NCBI GenBank assembly: GCA_900542905.1
Contig: UQPF01000006.1
Span: 1-64,000, forward strand
DNA: 64,000 nucleotides
Origin: an uncultured Collinsella sp.
GTDB taxonomy: Bacteria; Actinomycetota; Coriobacteriia; Coriobacteriales; Coriobacteriaceae
Direction: 5' to 3'
In this document: piece by piece, positions 1 through 8,543 of the stretch
Position numbering within the stretch: position 1 is the stretch's first letter
Layout: the number at the start of each line of letters is the position of its first letter
Position numbers and translations under genes: made by a program
Notes under the pieces: model-generated
Told to the model about the DNA's origin: nothing
Database searches by the model: none
The model's input: the letters and a program-made list of their open reading frames with translations, nothing else

Positions 1-48
1 GTCGGAAAGACACGCCGAGGTCGCCGCGGAGGGGTTGATATAGGGAGA

Positions 49-86
49 GGGCCTGACCCCATATCGTTGGGGCCAGGCCCGATTTT
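49..86 (+). terminator. Rho-independent terminator, plus strand
   Basis: A 12-bp stem (GGGCCTGACCCC with its near-perfect complement, one mismatch) around an 8-nt loop is followed by GATTTT. It would end a plus-strand transcript entering from left of the window. Confidence 0.6.
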
Positions 87-214
87 GCCTCTTGACAATG
101 TCCTGCTCATATTAAAAGGAACGTCCCTAACTGCCGCATCCGGAGCAAGACAACGCCGCAGGCAGAGGACGGACAGCGAGCGGGTCGCATTTGAGGCAAG
201 GTGACGTGAAACGA

Positions 215-244
215 AAGGGCGCTGACCTTCTGGTCGCGCCCTTG
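215..244 (-). terminator. Terminator downstream of the RGG-tailed gene
   Basis: The stem AAGGGCGC-GACC / GGTC-GCGCCCTT has a short loop. Read on the minus strand it is followed by TTTCGTTTC. It lies about 75 bp past the stop codon of the gene ending at 319. Confidence 0.55.
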
Positions 245-318
245 AAGTTGAACGTCAGATTGTCCAAATGCGGCCCGCGCAGCGTCGGCCCGTTACGGCG
301 TTTGGTAAAACGCCGTAA

Positions 319-1230
319 CTAAAAACGGTTGCCGCGGAAGCCGCCACCGTTGCGGCCGCCACGGTCGCCACCGCGACCGCCGCGGTCGTTACCGCGGTTG
401 CCGCCAAAGCCGCCACGGTTGCCGCCGCGGTCGCCATAGCCACCACGGTTGCCGCCAAAGCCGCCGCGACCGCCACGGTCGCCGCCACGGTCACCAAAGC
501 CGCCACGGCCGCCGCGATCGCCACCGCGACCGCCACGGTCACCGCCACGGCCACCGCGATCGCCAAAGCCGCCGCGACCGCCACGGTCGCCGCCACGGCC
601 ACCGCGATCGTCACGGCCGCCGCGAGGACCGCGGTCCTCGTCCAGGCCCATGGCGACGAGCGGAGCAATGACCTTATCGAGAGCGGCCATCAGCTCGGTG
701 GCCTCCTCGTAAGAAAGCTCGGGCAGGAGCTTCTCCTTCTTGTTGGCAAGCTCGACCAGGCCCTCAGCGGCATCCTCGGCAGCGAAGACGACGATCTTGC
801 GCATATCGCCCTCGGCGTCGTCGATGCGGCCGACCAGATCGGCAGCCTCGGCCTCGGCCATCAGGCCATCGAGCTCACGAAGGCGCATGCCCAGCAGGTC
901 GGACATTTCCTTCTGCTCCATCTTGGGCTTGAGGTCAAGAAGCTTGATGGCGCGCTCGATGTTCGCCATGCGCTCGGCCTTGGCCTCCTCCTCCTTGGAA
1001 ATAGCAAAGCGACGGCTACGCAGCAGGCGGGCGGCCTTCTGCATCTTGTCCATCAGCTCTTCGTCATCGTAATCAACGGCGGCCTCGACAACCTCGGCCT
1101 CCTCCTTGGCGGAAACCTCGTCAGCAGCCTCAACCTCGGCAGCTTCGGTCTCCACGGTCTCGACTGCCTCAACCTCGGCAGCCATGGTCTCGTTCTCGGT
1201 CTCGTTCATGATCTCTTCGTTCTCGGACAT
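319..1230 (-). CDS. Acidic protein with C-terminal RGG/RG-repeat tail
   Basis: This 303-residue protein has three parts. Residues 1-58 are very acidic and Ala/Glu-rich. Residues 60-195 are predicted helical, and the stretch around 95-135 (LLDLKPKMEQKEMSDLLG and following) resembles a winged-helix or MarR-like unit. Residues 199-303 are almost entirely Gly, Arg, Asp, Asn and Phe in GGRGG, DRGG and GGFGD repeats. Arginine-glycine tails of this kind usually bind RNA, so a nucleic-acid role is plausible but inferred. The ATG sits behind AAGGAG, which supports this start. The DNA of the tail is a tandem 9/18-bp repeat that creates long open frames in other phases, all of them shadows. No specific family was recognised. 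Confidence 0.85.
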   Translation of the reverse strand: MSENEEIMNETENETMAAEVEAVETVETEAAEVEAADEVSAKEEAEVVEAAVDYDDEELMDKMQKAARLLRSRRFAISKEEEAKAERMANIERAIKLLDLKPKMEQKEMSDLLGMRLRELDGLMAEAEAADLVGRIDDAEGDMRKIVVFAAEDAAEGLVELANKKEKLLPELSYEEATELMAALDKVIAPLVAMGLDEDRGPRGGRDDRGGRGGDRGGRGGFGDRGGRGGDRGGRGGDRGGRGGFGDRGGDRGGRGGFGGNRGGYGDRGGNRGGFGGNRGNDRGGRGGDRGGRNGGGFRGNRF

Positions 1231-1382
1231 GAGACTCCTTCTTAGCCCTCTCGGGCATCATCGCCCCATTCGCGGGGCCCGTCGCGCACTCTTTGCGCTT
1301 TAAACATTCATACCTCTCGGCAAAACGTCCATTAGTTTATGGTGTTGCCATCCAATCTAGCTGCAGAATCTATGTGCACACA

Positions 1383-2798
1383 TTAATGCGACATGTGCGA
1401 CTCGCGACGAGCGTACACCAGCGACGTCGCGAACCCGACCACGGCAATCACAGCCGCCACACGCACGGCAGTTGCAAATCCAATCGCCTGGGCAACGTCG
1501 GTCGCAGCGCCAGCCGCGCCGGCAGTCGCCGCAGAACTCGAGAGCAGACCGATAAACAGCGATGGGCCAAACGATGCGGCAATCATGTTCCACGTGTTAA
1601 GCAATGCCGTTCCGTGGGGATGCTCAGCGGCAGGCAGCGTCTCCAAGCCGGCCGTTTGCGAGGGGCTCAGCACCAAACCGACTCCGGCATACACCACAAC
1701 GGTCAGCGCCACGACGACGCCGATGTTCATACTTGCCGCCGTCATCGAGATGGCAGTCTGCCCCACGGCAATCAGGGCAAAGCCGACCGGCAGCAGCGGC
1801 CATGCGCCACGGGCGTCCATCACGCGTCCGCCCACAATCGAGGTCACGGCGTTGCAGGCAATCGCCGGCAAAATGAGCAGGCCCGCAACAAGTGCGGTCA
1901 TGCCGTATGCGCCCTCAAAATAGAGCGGCAACAAAACGCTCATCGAGAACGTCGTCATCATCGACACCACCACAAGCAGGCACGCAGGCCAAAAGCGAAC
2001 GCTCGCCATGGGACGCACGTTAAGCACCGGATGCTCGAGCTTGAGCTGGCGGGCCGCAAATAGGCCGAGCAGCACAATGGCGGCGAAGAACGTCACGATA
2101 CCGGCAATCAGATTGGTCGAGAACTCGCCTACGGAATACACAAAAGCCGTAATACCGGCGGCGAGCAAAACTACCGACAGAATATCGAGCGTGGTGTTCG
2201 AGCGCTCTCCGACATTCTGGACATGCTTTACGCCCGCCGCAGCGACCGCAATGCCGCCCACCAGCGGCACTACGAACACCGCCCTCCAGCCAAACAACGT
2301 ACACATAAGACCGCTGATCACGGGTCCAAACGCCGGCCCCAGCGTAATGCAGGCACCGCCCAGGCTCAGATACAGACCGAGCTTCTCGCGCGGGGCGCAA
2401 GACAGCACCACGTTCATCATGAGCGGGAACAAGATGCCCGATCCCGCGGCCTGCAAAATACGGCTTGGCAGCAAAATGCTAAACGACGGAGCGACCAGAC
2501 ACAGAACTTCGCCGGCGACCATGCATCCGCATGCGAAAAACAGCAGCTTGCGCGTCGAGAAACGGCCGGACAGGAAGGCCATGATGGCCGTAAAGATCGA
2601 CGTCACGATCATGTAGCCCGAGACGAGCCACTGCGCCGTGGTGGCACTCACCGAAAAGGCTGCCATAATGTCGTGCAACGCCACGTTAATGATGTTCTCG
2701 TTAAACGCGGCAACAAAGGCTGCAATATACATTACGACGAGAATCGCCGCAGTAGCCGATGGCGTTACTTGAACTTGTTGCTGAGATTTGCTCCCCAT
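1383..2798 (-). CDS. MFS multidrug efflux transporter (DHA2-like)
   Basis: This 471-residue integral membrane protein has about 14 hydrophobic segments. It begins MGSKSQQQVQ and enters the membrane at residue 13. FSVSATTAQWLVSGYMIVTSI is the hallmark of drug/proton antiporters of the DHA2 group, followed by an FLSGRFSTRKLLF loop of motif-A type. It probably exports drugs or other small molecules by proton antiport. The open frame runs about 137 codons further upstream, but that extension is not membrane-like. The ATG at 2798 is preceded by AGGAAGG, so the shorter start is chosen. It is divergent from the deformylase-like gene at 3004. Confidence 0.9.
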   Translation of the reverse strand: MGSKSQQQVQVTPSATAAILVVMYIAAFVAAFNENIINVALHDIMAAFSVSATTAQWLVSGYMIVTSIFTAIMAFLSGRFSTRKLLFFACGCMVAGEVLCLVAPSFSILLPSRILQAAGSGILFPLMMNVVLSCAPREKLGLYLSLGGACITLGPAFGPVISGLMCTLFGWRAVFVVPLVGGIAVAAAGVKHVQNVGERSNTTLDILSVVLLAAGITAFVYSVGEFSTNLIAGIVTFFAAIVLLGLFAARQLKLEHPVLNVRPMASVRFWPACLLVVVSMMTTFSMSVLLPLYFEGAYGMTALVAGLLILPAIACNAVTSIVGGRVMDARGAWPLLPVGFALIAVGQTAISMTAASMNIGVVVALTVVVYAGVGLVLSPSQTAGLETLPAAEHPHGTALLNTWNMIAASFGPSLFIGLLSSSAATAGAAGAATDVAQAIGFATAVRVAAVIAVVGFATSLVYARRESHMSH

Positions 2799-3003
2799 GC
2801 ATTTCCTTCCTCTTGGAACGACAGTCGCATCGCCCCAGAGGAACGGTCCAGGGCGAAAAATGAGCCCTAGACTTACGCCAGACGCCGTACACGACGAATC
2901 TGGCAACATGGTCCAATATCGAAAGATTGTAACGCGGACGCACAGCTTTCCTTCCGCGCTATTATTAAAAGTCCACGAAAGCATAAGACATGAGGAGCCC
3001 GCC

Positions 3004-3414
3004 ATGATTAAGCCCATCATGAAATCCGAGTTCTTTTTGCGTCTGCCTTCCGAAGACGCGGGACCCGACGATGTCGCAACCGGGCAGGATCTCCTGGATA
3101 CACTCCACGAGCATGAGCGCGAGTGCGTGGGCCTCGCCGCCAACATGATCGGCGTGCGCAAACGCATCATCTGCGTAAAGGACGGCAACAGGACACTCCT
3201 GATGTACAACCCTCAAATTCTTGAGCAGGTCAATGCCTATCAGACGAGCGAAGGATGCCTCTCGCTGATCGGCGAGCGTCCCTGTACCCGCTATCGCCGC
3301 ATTAAGGTTGAGTATTTGGACGAGAACTTCGTTCACCGCATCAAAAACTTCTCGGGCTACACCGCCGAGATCATCCAGCACGAAATCGACCACTGCAATG
3401 GCGTCGTGGTTTAG
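3004..3414 (+). CDS. Short peptide deformylase-like protein
   Basis: At 136 residues this is shorter than housekeeping deformylases (about 150-200). The three deformylase motifs are in order: GLAANM at 43-48 (classical motif GxGxAAxQ, so the Gln is Met here), EGCLS at 83-87 with metal ligand Cys85, and HEIDH at 126-130 with catalytic Glu127. Deformylases remove the formyl group from nascent Met. From memory, a short GLAANMIG-type subfamily is common in anaerobic Firmicutes and actinobacteria, and its real substrate is uncertain. The ATG follows GAGGAG. The LysR gene starts 36 bp downstream on the same strand. Compare the paralogue at 17054-17473. Confidence 0.85.
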   Translation: MIKPIMKSEFFLRLPSEDAGPDDVATGQDLLDTLHEHERECVGLAANMIGVRKRIICVKDGNRTLLMYNPQILEQVNAYQTSEGCLSLIGERPCTRYRRIKVEYLDENFVHRIKNFSGYTAEIIQHEIDHCNGVVV

Positions 3415-3450
3415 GCCACCTGCCAAAATGAGGGTACCGGAGGCCTCCCT

Positions 3451-4374
3451 ATGGACATCAGCCGCTTTGGCGAATTCGCCATCTTAGCGCAGTCACGCAC
3501 GTTTCTTGATGCGGCGGAACTGCTTTTCATGTCGCAATCAACCCCCTCCAAGCACATCATGGCAATGGAGCACGAACTCGGCTGCAAGCTCATCGATCGA
3601 AGCAAGCGCCACGTAACACTCACCGCGCAAGGTGAAGCGCTTCTCCCCTATGCTCAAAAAATTGCGACGCTTCAGCATCGCTATCTTGCCGCCATTCAAA
3701 TAGGTGCAGGTGAGCCGCTCGAGCACCTCACCGTAGGTTCTATCCCCATTATGGCCCCTTATGGGATCACGGACGCCGTCATCGATTTTCAGCAGGCGAA
3801 CCCCTCATATTCTGTCGAGCTCATCGAAGGCGAGGGCGACACACTCAAGCGCATGCTCCTGCACGAGGACATTGACCTGGCCTTCATCCGTGACAGCGGC
3901 GCCATCGAGCCAGAGTTCAAAAAGATTCCCTTTACGACCGACCGGCTCGTGGCCGTCCTTTCGCTCGACCATCCACTCGCCGAACGTGACACCGTCGAGA
4001 TAGACGACCTTATCGACGAGAATTTCCTCATGCTTCCCCAAGGCTCGTTCGTAAGCGAGCTCGTCCTTTCCCTTTGTCGAGAAGCTGGATTTGGCCCACG
4101 TGTTACGTTCACCGGCAAACGAGCCGAGAACATCATCTCTCTTGTCGCACGCGGCGCCGGCGTCTCATTCCTCATGCGCAAGCCGGCGGAATCGCTCGCC
4201 AGCGGAAAGGTAGCCCTGGTGCCGCTCGAGCCCGCGACGACCTCCGAGGTCAGGCTCTACCTCAAGCGAAACGCCGCGCACTCGCAGGCGGTCGTCTCGT
4301 TCATCGGCTTCCTCCCCTACCGTCAGCTCCTGCAGGGCGACCGTGCGTCTTCCACCGCGACACGACCGTCATAA
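3451..4374 (+). CDS. LysR-family transcriptional regulator
   Basis: This 307-residue protein has an N-terminal winged helix (residues 1-60, with the AAELLFMSQSTPSKHIMAME helix-turn-helix) and a periplasmic-binding-fold effector domain from about residue 90. It is preceded by GGAGG at a proper distance. The target is unknown. It follows the deformylase-like gene closely and converges on the PTS permease gene, from which it is separated by a bidirectional terminator. That geometry does not by itself identify a regulated operon. Confidence 0.9.
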   Translation: MDISRFGEFAILAQSRTFLDAAELLFMSQSTPSKHIMAMEHELGCKLIDRSKRHVTLTAQGEALLPYAQKIATLQHRYLAAIQIGAGEPLEHLTVGSIPIMAPYGITDAVIDFQQANPSYSVELIEGEGDTLKRMLLHEDIDLAFIRDSGAIEPEFKKIPFTTDRLVAVLSLDHPLAERDTVEIDDLIDENFLMLPQGSFVSELVLSLCREAGFGPRVTFTGKRAENIISLVARGAGVSFLMRKPAESLASGKVALVPLEPATTSEVRLYLKRNAAHSQAVVSFIGFLPYRQLLQGDRASSTATRPS

Positions 4375-4436
4375 TCCCTGCTGCTCCACAACCGCAGACT
4401 TGTGTCCGCAAACACGCTGACAACGGCACAAAACAC

Positions 4437-4477
4437 AAATATGCCTCGGGCGGCACGTCGCCGTCCGAGGCATATTT
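4437..4477. terminator. Bidirectional terminator between LysR and PTS genes
   Basis: A near-perfect stem (AAATATGCCTCGG and complement) closes around a GC-rich inner region. A-tracts on one side and T-tracts on the other fit the convergent genes on both sides. Confidence 0.75.
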
Positions 4478-4497
4478 AGTTAAAGTGCGCAGACAGA

Positions 4498-5940
4498 CTA
4501 GTCCACCGAGATGTTGAGCGCCTTACCGCCCTCGTCCTTCCTGGTACCGATCACCATAGCGGCGACAAGAGCCAGAACGAAAGCGACCACACCGGAGATG
4601 ACAAGGCCGATAAAGCCCATGTCGATGCCGGCAGGGTTAATAAAGCTCGGAAAACCGAGCGGGCCGGAGGCACCGAAGGCATAGAGTTTGGCACCCATGA
4701 GGCCGGCAATGGCGCCGCCTACACCAGCGGAAATAAAGGTTGCCCACATAAGACGCTTACGCGGCAGCAAGATGGCGTAAAGCGCAGGCTCGTTGACACC
4801 GAAAATCGAAGAGACAAGGGCGGGAATGTTGACGGCAGCATTTTCCTCGGAGTCCTTGGTTCGGATGACCATGCCAAGCACAGCACCGGCGATGGCACAA
4901 CCGCCTGCATACACGAGTGGGTTAATAAGGTCATAGCCGTAGGTTGCGACATCGAGGAACCACAGCGGGATGATACCCCAGTGCAGGCCGAACATGACGA
5001 GCAGGCTCCAGAACGTGCCGATGACGAAGCCGGCGATGGCGGGCTGGAAGTTGATGAGCATCAAGATGATCTGGGCAACGATGTTGGAGAGGACCGTCAT
5101 GACCGGACCGACCACAAGCAGGCCAAGGATGCCGCAAATGAGGAGCGTCAGGATGTTGGAGAAGAACGAGCTCACAAGCGCGGGCAGCGCGTTAGAAAGG
5201 GCCTTGTGCACCTTGGAGGCAATCCAGACGATAAAGATCGCAGGCAGAATCGTCGATGAGTAATTCTGCATGATTAGCGGGATGCCAAAAATATCACCGT
5301 AGACATTGGACTCGAAGACCGTACCGGCGCCGAGCGTGTAGAGCGGATCTCCACCCATAAGGGCAACGAGCGTCGGGTAGACGAGGATACCGCCGAGCGC
5401 CATTCCCATAACGGGCTTAAGTCCGAACTTCTTGGCCGACGTCCAGCCAATGATTAGCGGAAAGTAATAGAAGACCGAATCTCCGATTGCCGAGAGCGTC
5501 ACATACGTATTGCTGTCCTTGGCAAGCCAACCGGCAACCGTGCAGAGCGCGAGCATCGACTTGATAAAGCCACCGGCCATAAGCACGCCAAGAACCGGTT
5601 GCAGAATCTCGGAGATGATGGCCAGCAGACGCGAGAATGGATCGCCCTTTTTGACGTCGTCGCCTTCATCGATATCGAGTGCGGGTTTGGAGTCGAACCC
5701 GCCAATCTGAACAAGGTCGTTGTAGACGGCCTCGACAGTGGCACCAATCACGACCTGATACTGTCCGCCGGCCTGGATGACGTCAACGACGCCCTTCGTC
5801 GCCTTAAGCTCATTGGTCTGGGCGAGCGATTCATCCTTGAGGCGGAAGCGGAGACGCGTAATGCAGTGGCTCACGTCTAACACATTGTCTCGACCACCGA
5901 CCTTTGTGATGATTTCATCGCAAAGCTTCTGGTATTTCAT
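4498..5940 (-). CDS. PTS EIIBC sugar permease (glucose/beta-glucoside class)
   Basis: The 480-residue protein has an N-terminal EIIB domain (residues 1-85) with phosphorylation-site Cys26 in DVSHCITRLRFRLKD. It is followed by a roughly ten-segment EIIC membrane domain with the GITEPALY-like motif FGVNEPALY. There is no C-terminal EIIA domain, so the phosphate must come from an EIIA encoded elsewhere. It takes up and phosphorylates a sugar; the exact sugar cannot be read. ATG at 5940 follows AAGGAG; the open frame extends upstream without a ribosome site. It is the last gene of a minus-strand series with two ceramidase-like proteins and an amidohydrolase-fold protein, separated from them by 192 bp. 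Confidence 0.9.
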   Translation of the reverse strand: MKYQKLCDEIITKVGGRDNVLDVSHCITRLRFRLKDESLAQTNELKATKGVVDVIQAGGQYQVVIGATVEAVYNDLVQIGGFDSKPALDIDEGDDVKKGDPFSRLLAIISEILQPVLGVLMAGGFIKSMLALCTVAGWLAKDSNTYVTLSAIGDSVFYYFPLIIGWTSAKKFGLKPVMGMALGGILVYPTLVALMGGDPLYTLGAGTVFESNVYGDIFGIPLIMQNYSSTILPAIFIVWIASKVHKALSNALPALVSSFFSNILTLLICGILGLLVVGPVMTVLSNIVAQIILMLINFQPAIAGFVIGTFWSLLVMFGLHWGIIPLWFLDVATYGYDLINPLVYAGGCAIAGAVLGMVIRTKDSEENAAVNIPALVSSIFGVNEPALYAILLPRKRLMWATFISAGVGGAIAGLMGAKLYAFGASGPLGFPSFINPAGIDMGFIGLVISGVVAFVLALVAAMVIGTRKDEGGKALNISVD

Positions 5941-6132
5941 GGAATTCTCCTTTTCTGAGCGGGGTATAGCATCGATTTCATGCCTCCGTAGTCGACGTGG
6001 GAGGGCAAGGAACCCGCTTCCCCCTTTGAAATCCGCGGACGCACGTACGCCCGGGATGGGGAACGGCAGAGAAGATGGAAGATGCCGATCACATGGCAAT
6101 GAGCCTCATTGGCCCATATCACGCAATCAGGC

Positions 6133-7251
6133 CTACAGACGCGAATCTGCTGCGCCGAGAAGTCTCGTCGTCTGGCAGAACTTGTCACACAGACGTTCCG
6201 GTTCGCCCTGGGGAATCTGAGTACGCTCGGTCTCAAAGGAGAGGCCGTACTCGCGTGCCGGAAGGAAATACTCAAAATAGCCGTTGGTGTAACCGCAGAC
6301 TATTCCCTCGACCGGACATTCGCGCTTCATGCGAATGCCCAGGTCGCTGCCGAGTTCACTCGGGAACACAAAGAGATGCAGGCCGCCCAGACTGATGACG
6401 GCGCACTTAAGCGTGAGTGAAAAGTCGTCATGGGCAACGGTGTGATAGAACGTCTGAGGCTCGATGCGGTCAAGAACGACCTCGCAATCGAGCTTGATCT
6501 GGGAAATCGCCTCGGCAAGACCGGTCGAAACACGCTCAACCTCGGGAATGCCGCGTCCCTGTCGAAAATTGCGGTCGCTACAGTCGCCAGCAGCACCGAC
6601 GACCATGGCCGGATAGTAACCAAGACTCTGAGCGAGCTTTTTGCCGGTAAGACCGGCGAGTTCGCTCGTGAGCTCCGTGCAGTCGGGTCCGACGCAAGCG
6701 GAATGCACCGCCCAGTTCACAAAGCCCGCAAATGGCTTGCCTTCGGTATCGAAGAACGATACGACAATGACCTCATTGTCGGCGAGTTCACCTGGGATGA
6801 TGCGGTTGTCGTAGAAACCGGTGATGACCTGCTTGCCCAAGCGACAAATCGCGGGCTGTGCGTTGGCACGGCACTCCTCAAAGCATTGGCAAATGGTATC
6901 GAGGAACCAGCGGTAGTAGTTCTCGTCGAATTTTCCCGTCCACCAGCTGCGGTGGTAAGCGACGATTGAAGTATGGTCGTGCGTCGCCGAGAGCAGGACG
7001 CAATCACGGTCAATGCCGTAGCGCTCGGCGAGCATTGTCTTGACCTCCTCGGCCATGCTTTCCTCGAACTCGAGGACATCGGCATTAAAGAGAAACACTT
7101 CACGTTCGCCTTGCTGGAAGAGGATGGCGTTGGCGAAGACGTCGTCATGGACGCCCGTCGCAGGTTCAAGACGGTTGGGAAGATTGCGGTAGCCAATCAG
7201 GTAGATGTCGCCCTGTGGGGTGATTTTGCGGCGCGCGTGTCCAATGTTCAT
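6133..7251 (-). CDS. Neutral/alkaline ceramidase-like hydrolase
   Basis: This 372-residue soluble protein has no signal peptide. SATHDHT (about residue 90), NWAVHSACVGPD (about 180) and GAAGDCSDRN (about 220) match in order the HxHS, second-His and NSGD-type motifs of the neutral/non-lysosomal ceramidase N-terminal fold. That family cleaves amide bonds in acylated substrates with a zinc centre. Bacterial members of this short kind are mostly uncharacterised, so the substrate is unknown. The start is supported by AGAAGGAGA. It lies 18 bp downstream of a second, divergent member of the same fold and upstream of the PTS permease, suggesting a cytoplasmic role on an imported sugar conjugate (inference). 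Confidence 0.7.
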   Translation of the reverse strand: MNIGHARRKITPQGDIYLIGYRNLPNRLEPATGVHDDVFANAILFQQGEREVFLFNADVLEFEESMAEEVKTMLAERYGIDRDCVLLSATHDHTSIVAYHRSWWTGKFDENYYRWFLDTICQCFEECRANAQPAICRLGKQVITGFYDNRIIPGELADNEVIVVSFFDTEGKPFAGFVNWAVHSACVGPDCTELTSELAGLTGKKLAQSLGYYPAMVVGAAGDCSDRNFRQGRGIPEVERVSTGLAEAISQIKLDCEVVLDRIEPQTFYHTVAHDDFSLTLKCAVISLGGLHLFVFPSELGSDLGIRMKRECPVEGIVCGYTNGYFEYFLPAREYGLSFETERTQIPQGEPERLCDKFCQTTRLLGAADSRL

Positions 7252-7269
7252 GCACGTTCTCCTTCTGTG

Positions 7270-8517
7270 TCACGCCGCATTCAAGGCGGCAATGATGATT
7301 TCGACGAGGCGCTCATGGGATCCGGCGGCAAAACCGGAGTTCATGGCCTCATAGGTGATCTTTTCGTACGCGTCGGGAGCCGGTAGGTACTTCTGTCCGC
7401 CGTTGACGAGCGTGGCAAAGAACACAGAGCCGGACCGAGCGGCGCGCACAGTGGCGCCGAATGCACTCGAGACCTCGGGTTGTACGCCGACAAGCTCGAC
7501 GTTTCCCAGCCGGAGCAGATAGACCCTCGTGCGCTGCTCGCCAGCGGCATGAAACTCATACGTTCGGTGCGGGGCCAAAGAGTGAAAATCGGCGCGTGTC
7601 TGAGCGGGCAGGAGAACGTCGACCGTGCGGGCATCGATGCCGGTAGCGTCATCCTCACGCGCCATGCGAGCGGCCTCGATTAAAGCATCGCCCAAGGCCT
7701 GCCCCTGCTGGTGCAGCATGCGGTATCCGTCCTCATGGGCATCGACCGTCTGCTTAACGCCGGCCGCATCGAACATGACGTTCATGGCGTGCTCCGCCGG
7801 ACCTTGGTCGCCCGCGGCCCCTGGCAGCAACAGGGCAACGCCGCCCAGCTCGCGCTCGAGTGACATGGCGGCAAAACCAAAGAGGTCTCCGCTCGCCATG
7901 CGCCTCCCCTCGGAGTCGCGCGACCCGTCGAGCACGGAGGACTGAACGTCCGCCGTCGCGAGCACGGCAACATACTCGCCCCCGGCATCCCTTATGGCGA
8001 GTACGGGCATCGTGTGGTCGGCAAACCCCCTGGGATTCGAGCCCAACCACCAGCCGGCAGGCGTCTCAATGTCGCGATTAACGTTCACGGGGCATTCGCC
8101 CTCCACAGTGGCGAGCGTGGCAGAGCGAATGCCCGCAACAGCGCGCTCGACAGCCGTGCGGGCGGCAGCGACGAGCGCTGCGCGATAGCGCTCGTTGCGA
8201 TTGCGGGCAGCATCGTCGGCAAGATGCCCGGGAGTGCGGACGTGAGGCATGGAAAACGTGTGGGTAGGAACCACCCAAGAATAAGCACCGCTGCAATTGG
8301 CGGCATCCTCAACAACCTCACGCAGATCGGCGAGTAGAGCCGGAGCGATCGAGGTGACCTCAAGCGAAAGGACGCAGGCGCGTCGCCCCGTCCCCTCGAT
8401 GATAAGGGCACGGGCGAAGACCTCATGACGGAGTTCGTCGAAACCGTCGAACGGCAACACGTCCCCAAGATCGATGGCCACACGAGCGGCCCCAGCTCTC
8501 ATCTCTCCTTCGTCCAT
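7270..8517 (-). CDS. Second ceramidase-like protein, divergent
   Basis: Start ATG 8517 (MDEGEMRAGAARV) follows AGAGGGGAG and gives 415 residues; a longer frame reading upstream overlaps the preceding gene and lacks a ribosome site. THTFSMPH (about 105) and LPGAAGDQGPAEH (about 245) recall the first His motif and the nucleophile loop of the neutral ceramidase fold. The second His region appears replaced by ATADVQSS. It is thus a distant paralogue of the next gene, perhaps with altered chemistry or as a partner subunit. It sits between the amidohydrolase-fold gene (26-bp gap) and the first ceramidase-like gene (18-bp gap), clearly one operon. Confidence 0.6.
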   Translation of the reverse strand: MDEGEMRAGAARVAIDLGDVLPFDGFDELRHEVFARALIIEGTGRRACVLSLEVTSIAPALLADLREVVEDAANCSGAYSWVVPTHTFSMPHVRTPGHLADDAARNRNERYRAALVAAARTAVERAVAGIRSATLATVEGECPVNVNRDIETPAGWWLGSNPRGFADHTMPVLAIRDAGGEYVAVLATADVQSSVLDGSRDSEGRRMASGDLFGFAAMSLERELGGVALLLPGAAGDQGPAEHAMNVMFDAAGVKQTVDAHEDGYRMLHQQGQALGDALIEAARMAREDDATGIDARTVDVLLPAQTRADFHSLAPHRTYEFHAAGEQRTRVYLLRLGNVELVGVQPEVSSAFGATVRAARSGSVFFATLVNGGQKYLPAPDAYEKITYEAMNSGFAAGSHERLVEIIIAALNAA

Positions 8518-8543
8518 GGCAGATACTCCCCTCTGATTGCCGC

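Larger units (their letters stand above)
1..318. other. Intergenic region at left window edge
   Basis: No credible gene is visible here. The stretch holds three hairpins: 49-80, 215-244 and 292-319, described separately where they look like terminators. The 292-319 hairpin has perfect 12-bp arms (GTTACGGCGTTT and its complement) around GGTA and touches the stop codon of the RGG-tailed gene. The rest is unassigned. Confidence 0.6.

Noticed and set aside
330..640. Repeat block that might suggest a CRISPR array
   Set aside because: The repeats are 9/18-bp codon repeats inside one coding frame, with no conserved direct repeats separated by unique spacers.
255..712. Long Ala/Val-rich and Pro/Arg-rich open frames over the RGG tail
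   Set aside because: They are other phases of the tandem DNA repeat that encodes the Gly/Arg tail and have no ribosome sites.
2799..3209. 137-codon N-terminal extension of the MFS transporter
   Set aside because: It is not membrane-like and lies across the divergent promoter and deformylase gene; the ATG at 2798 has AGGAAGG.
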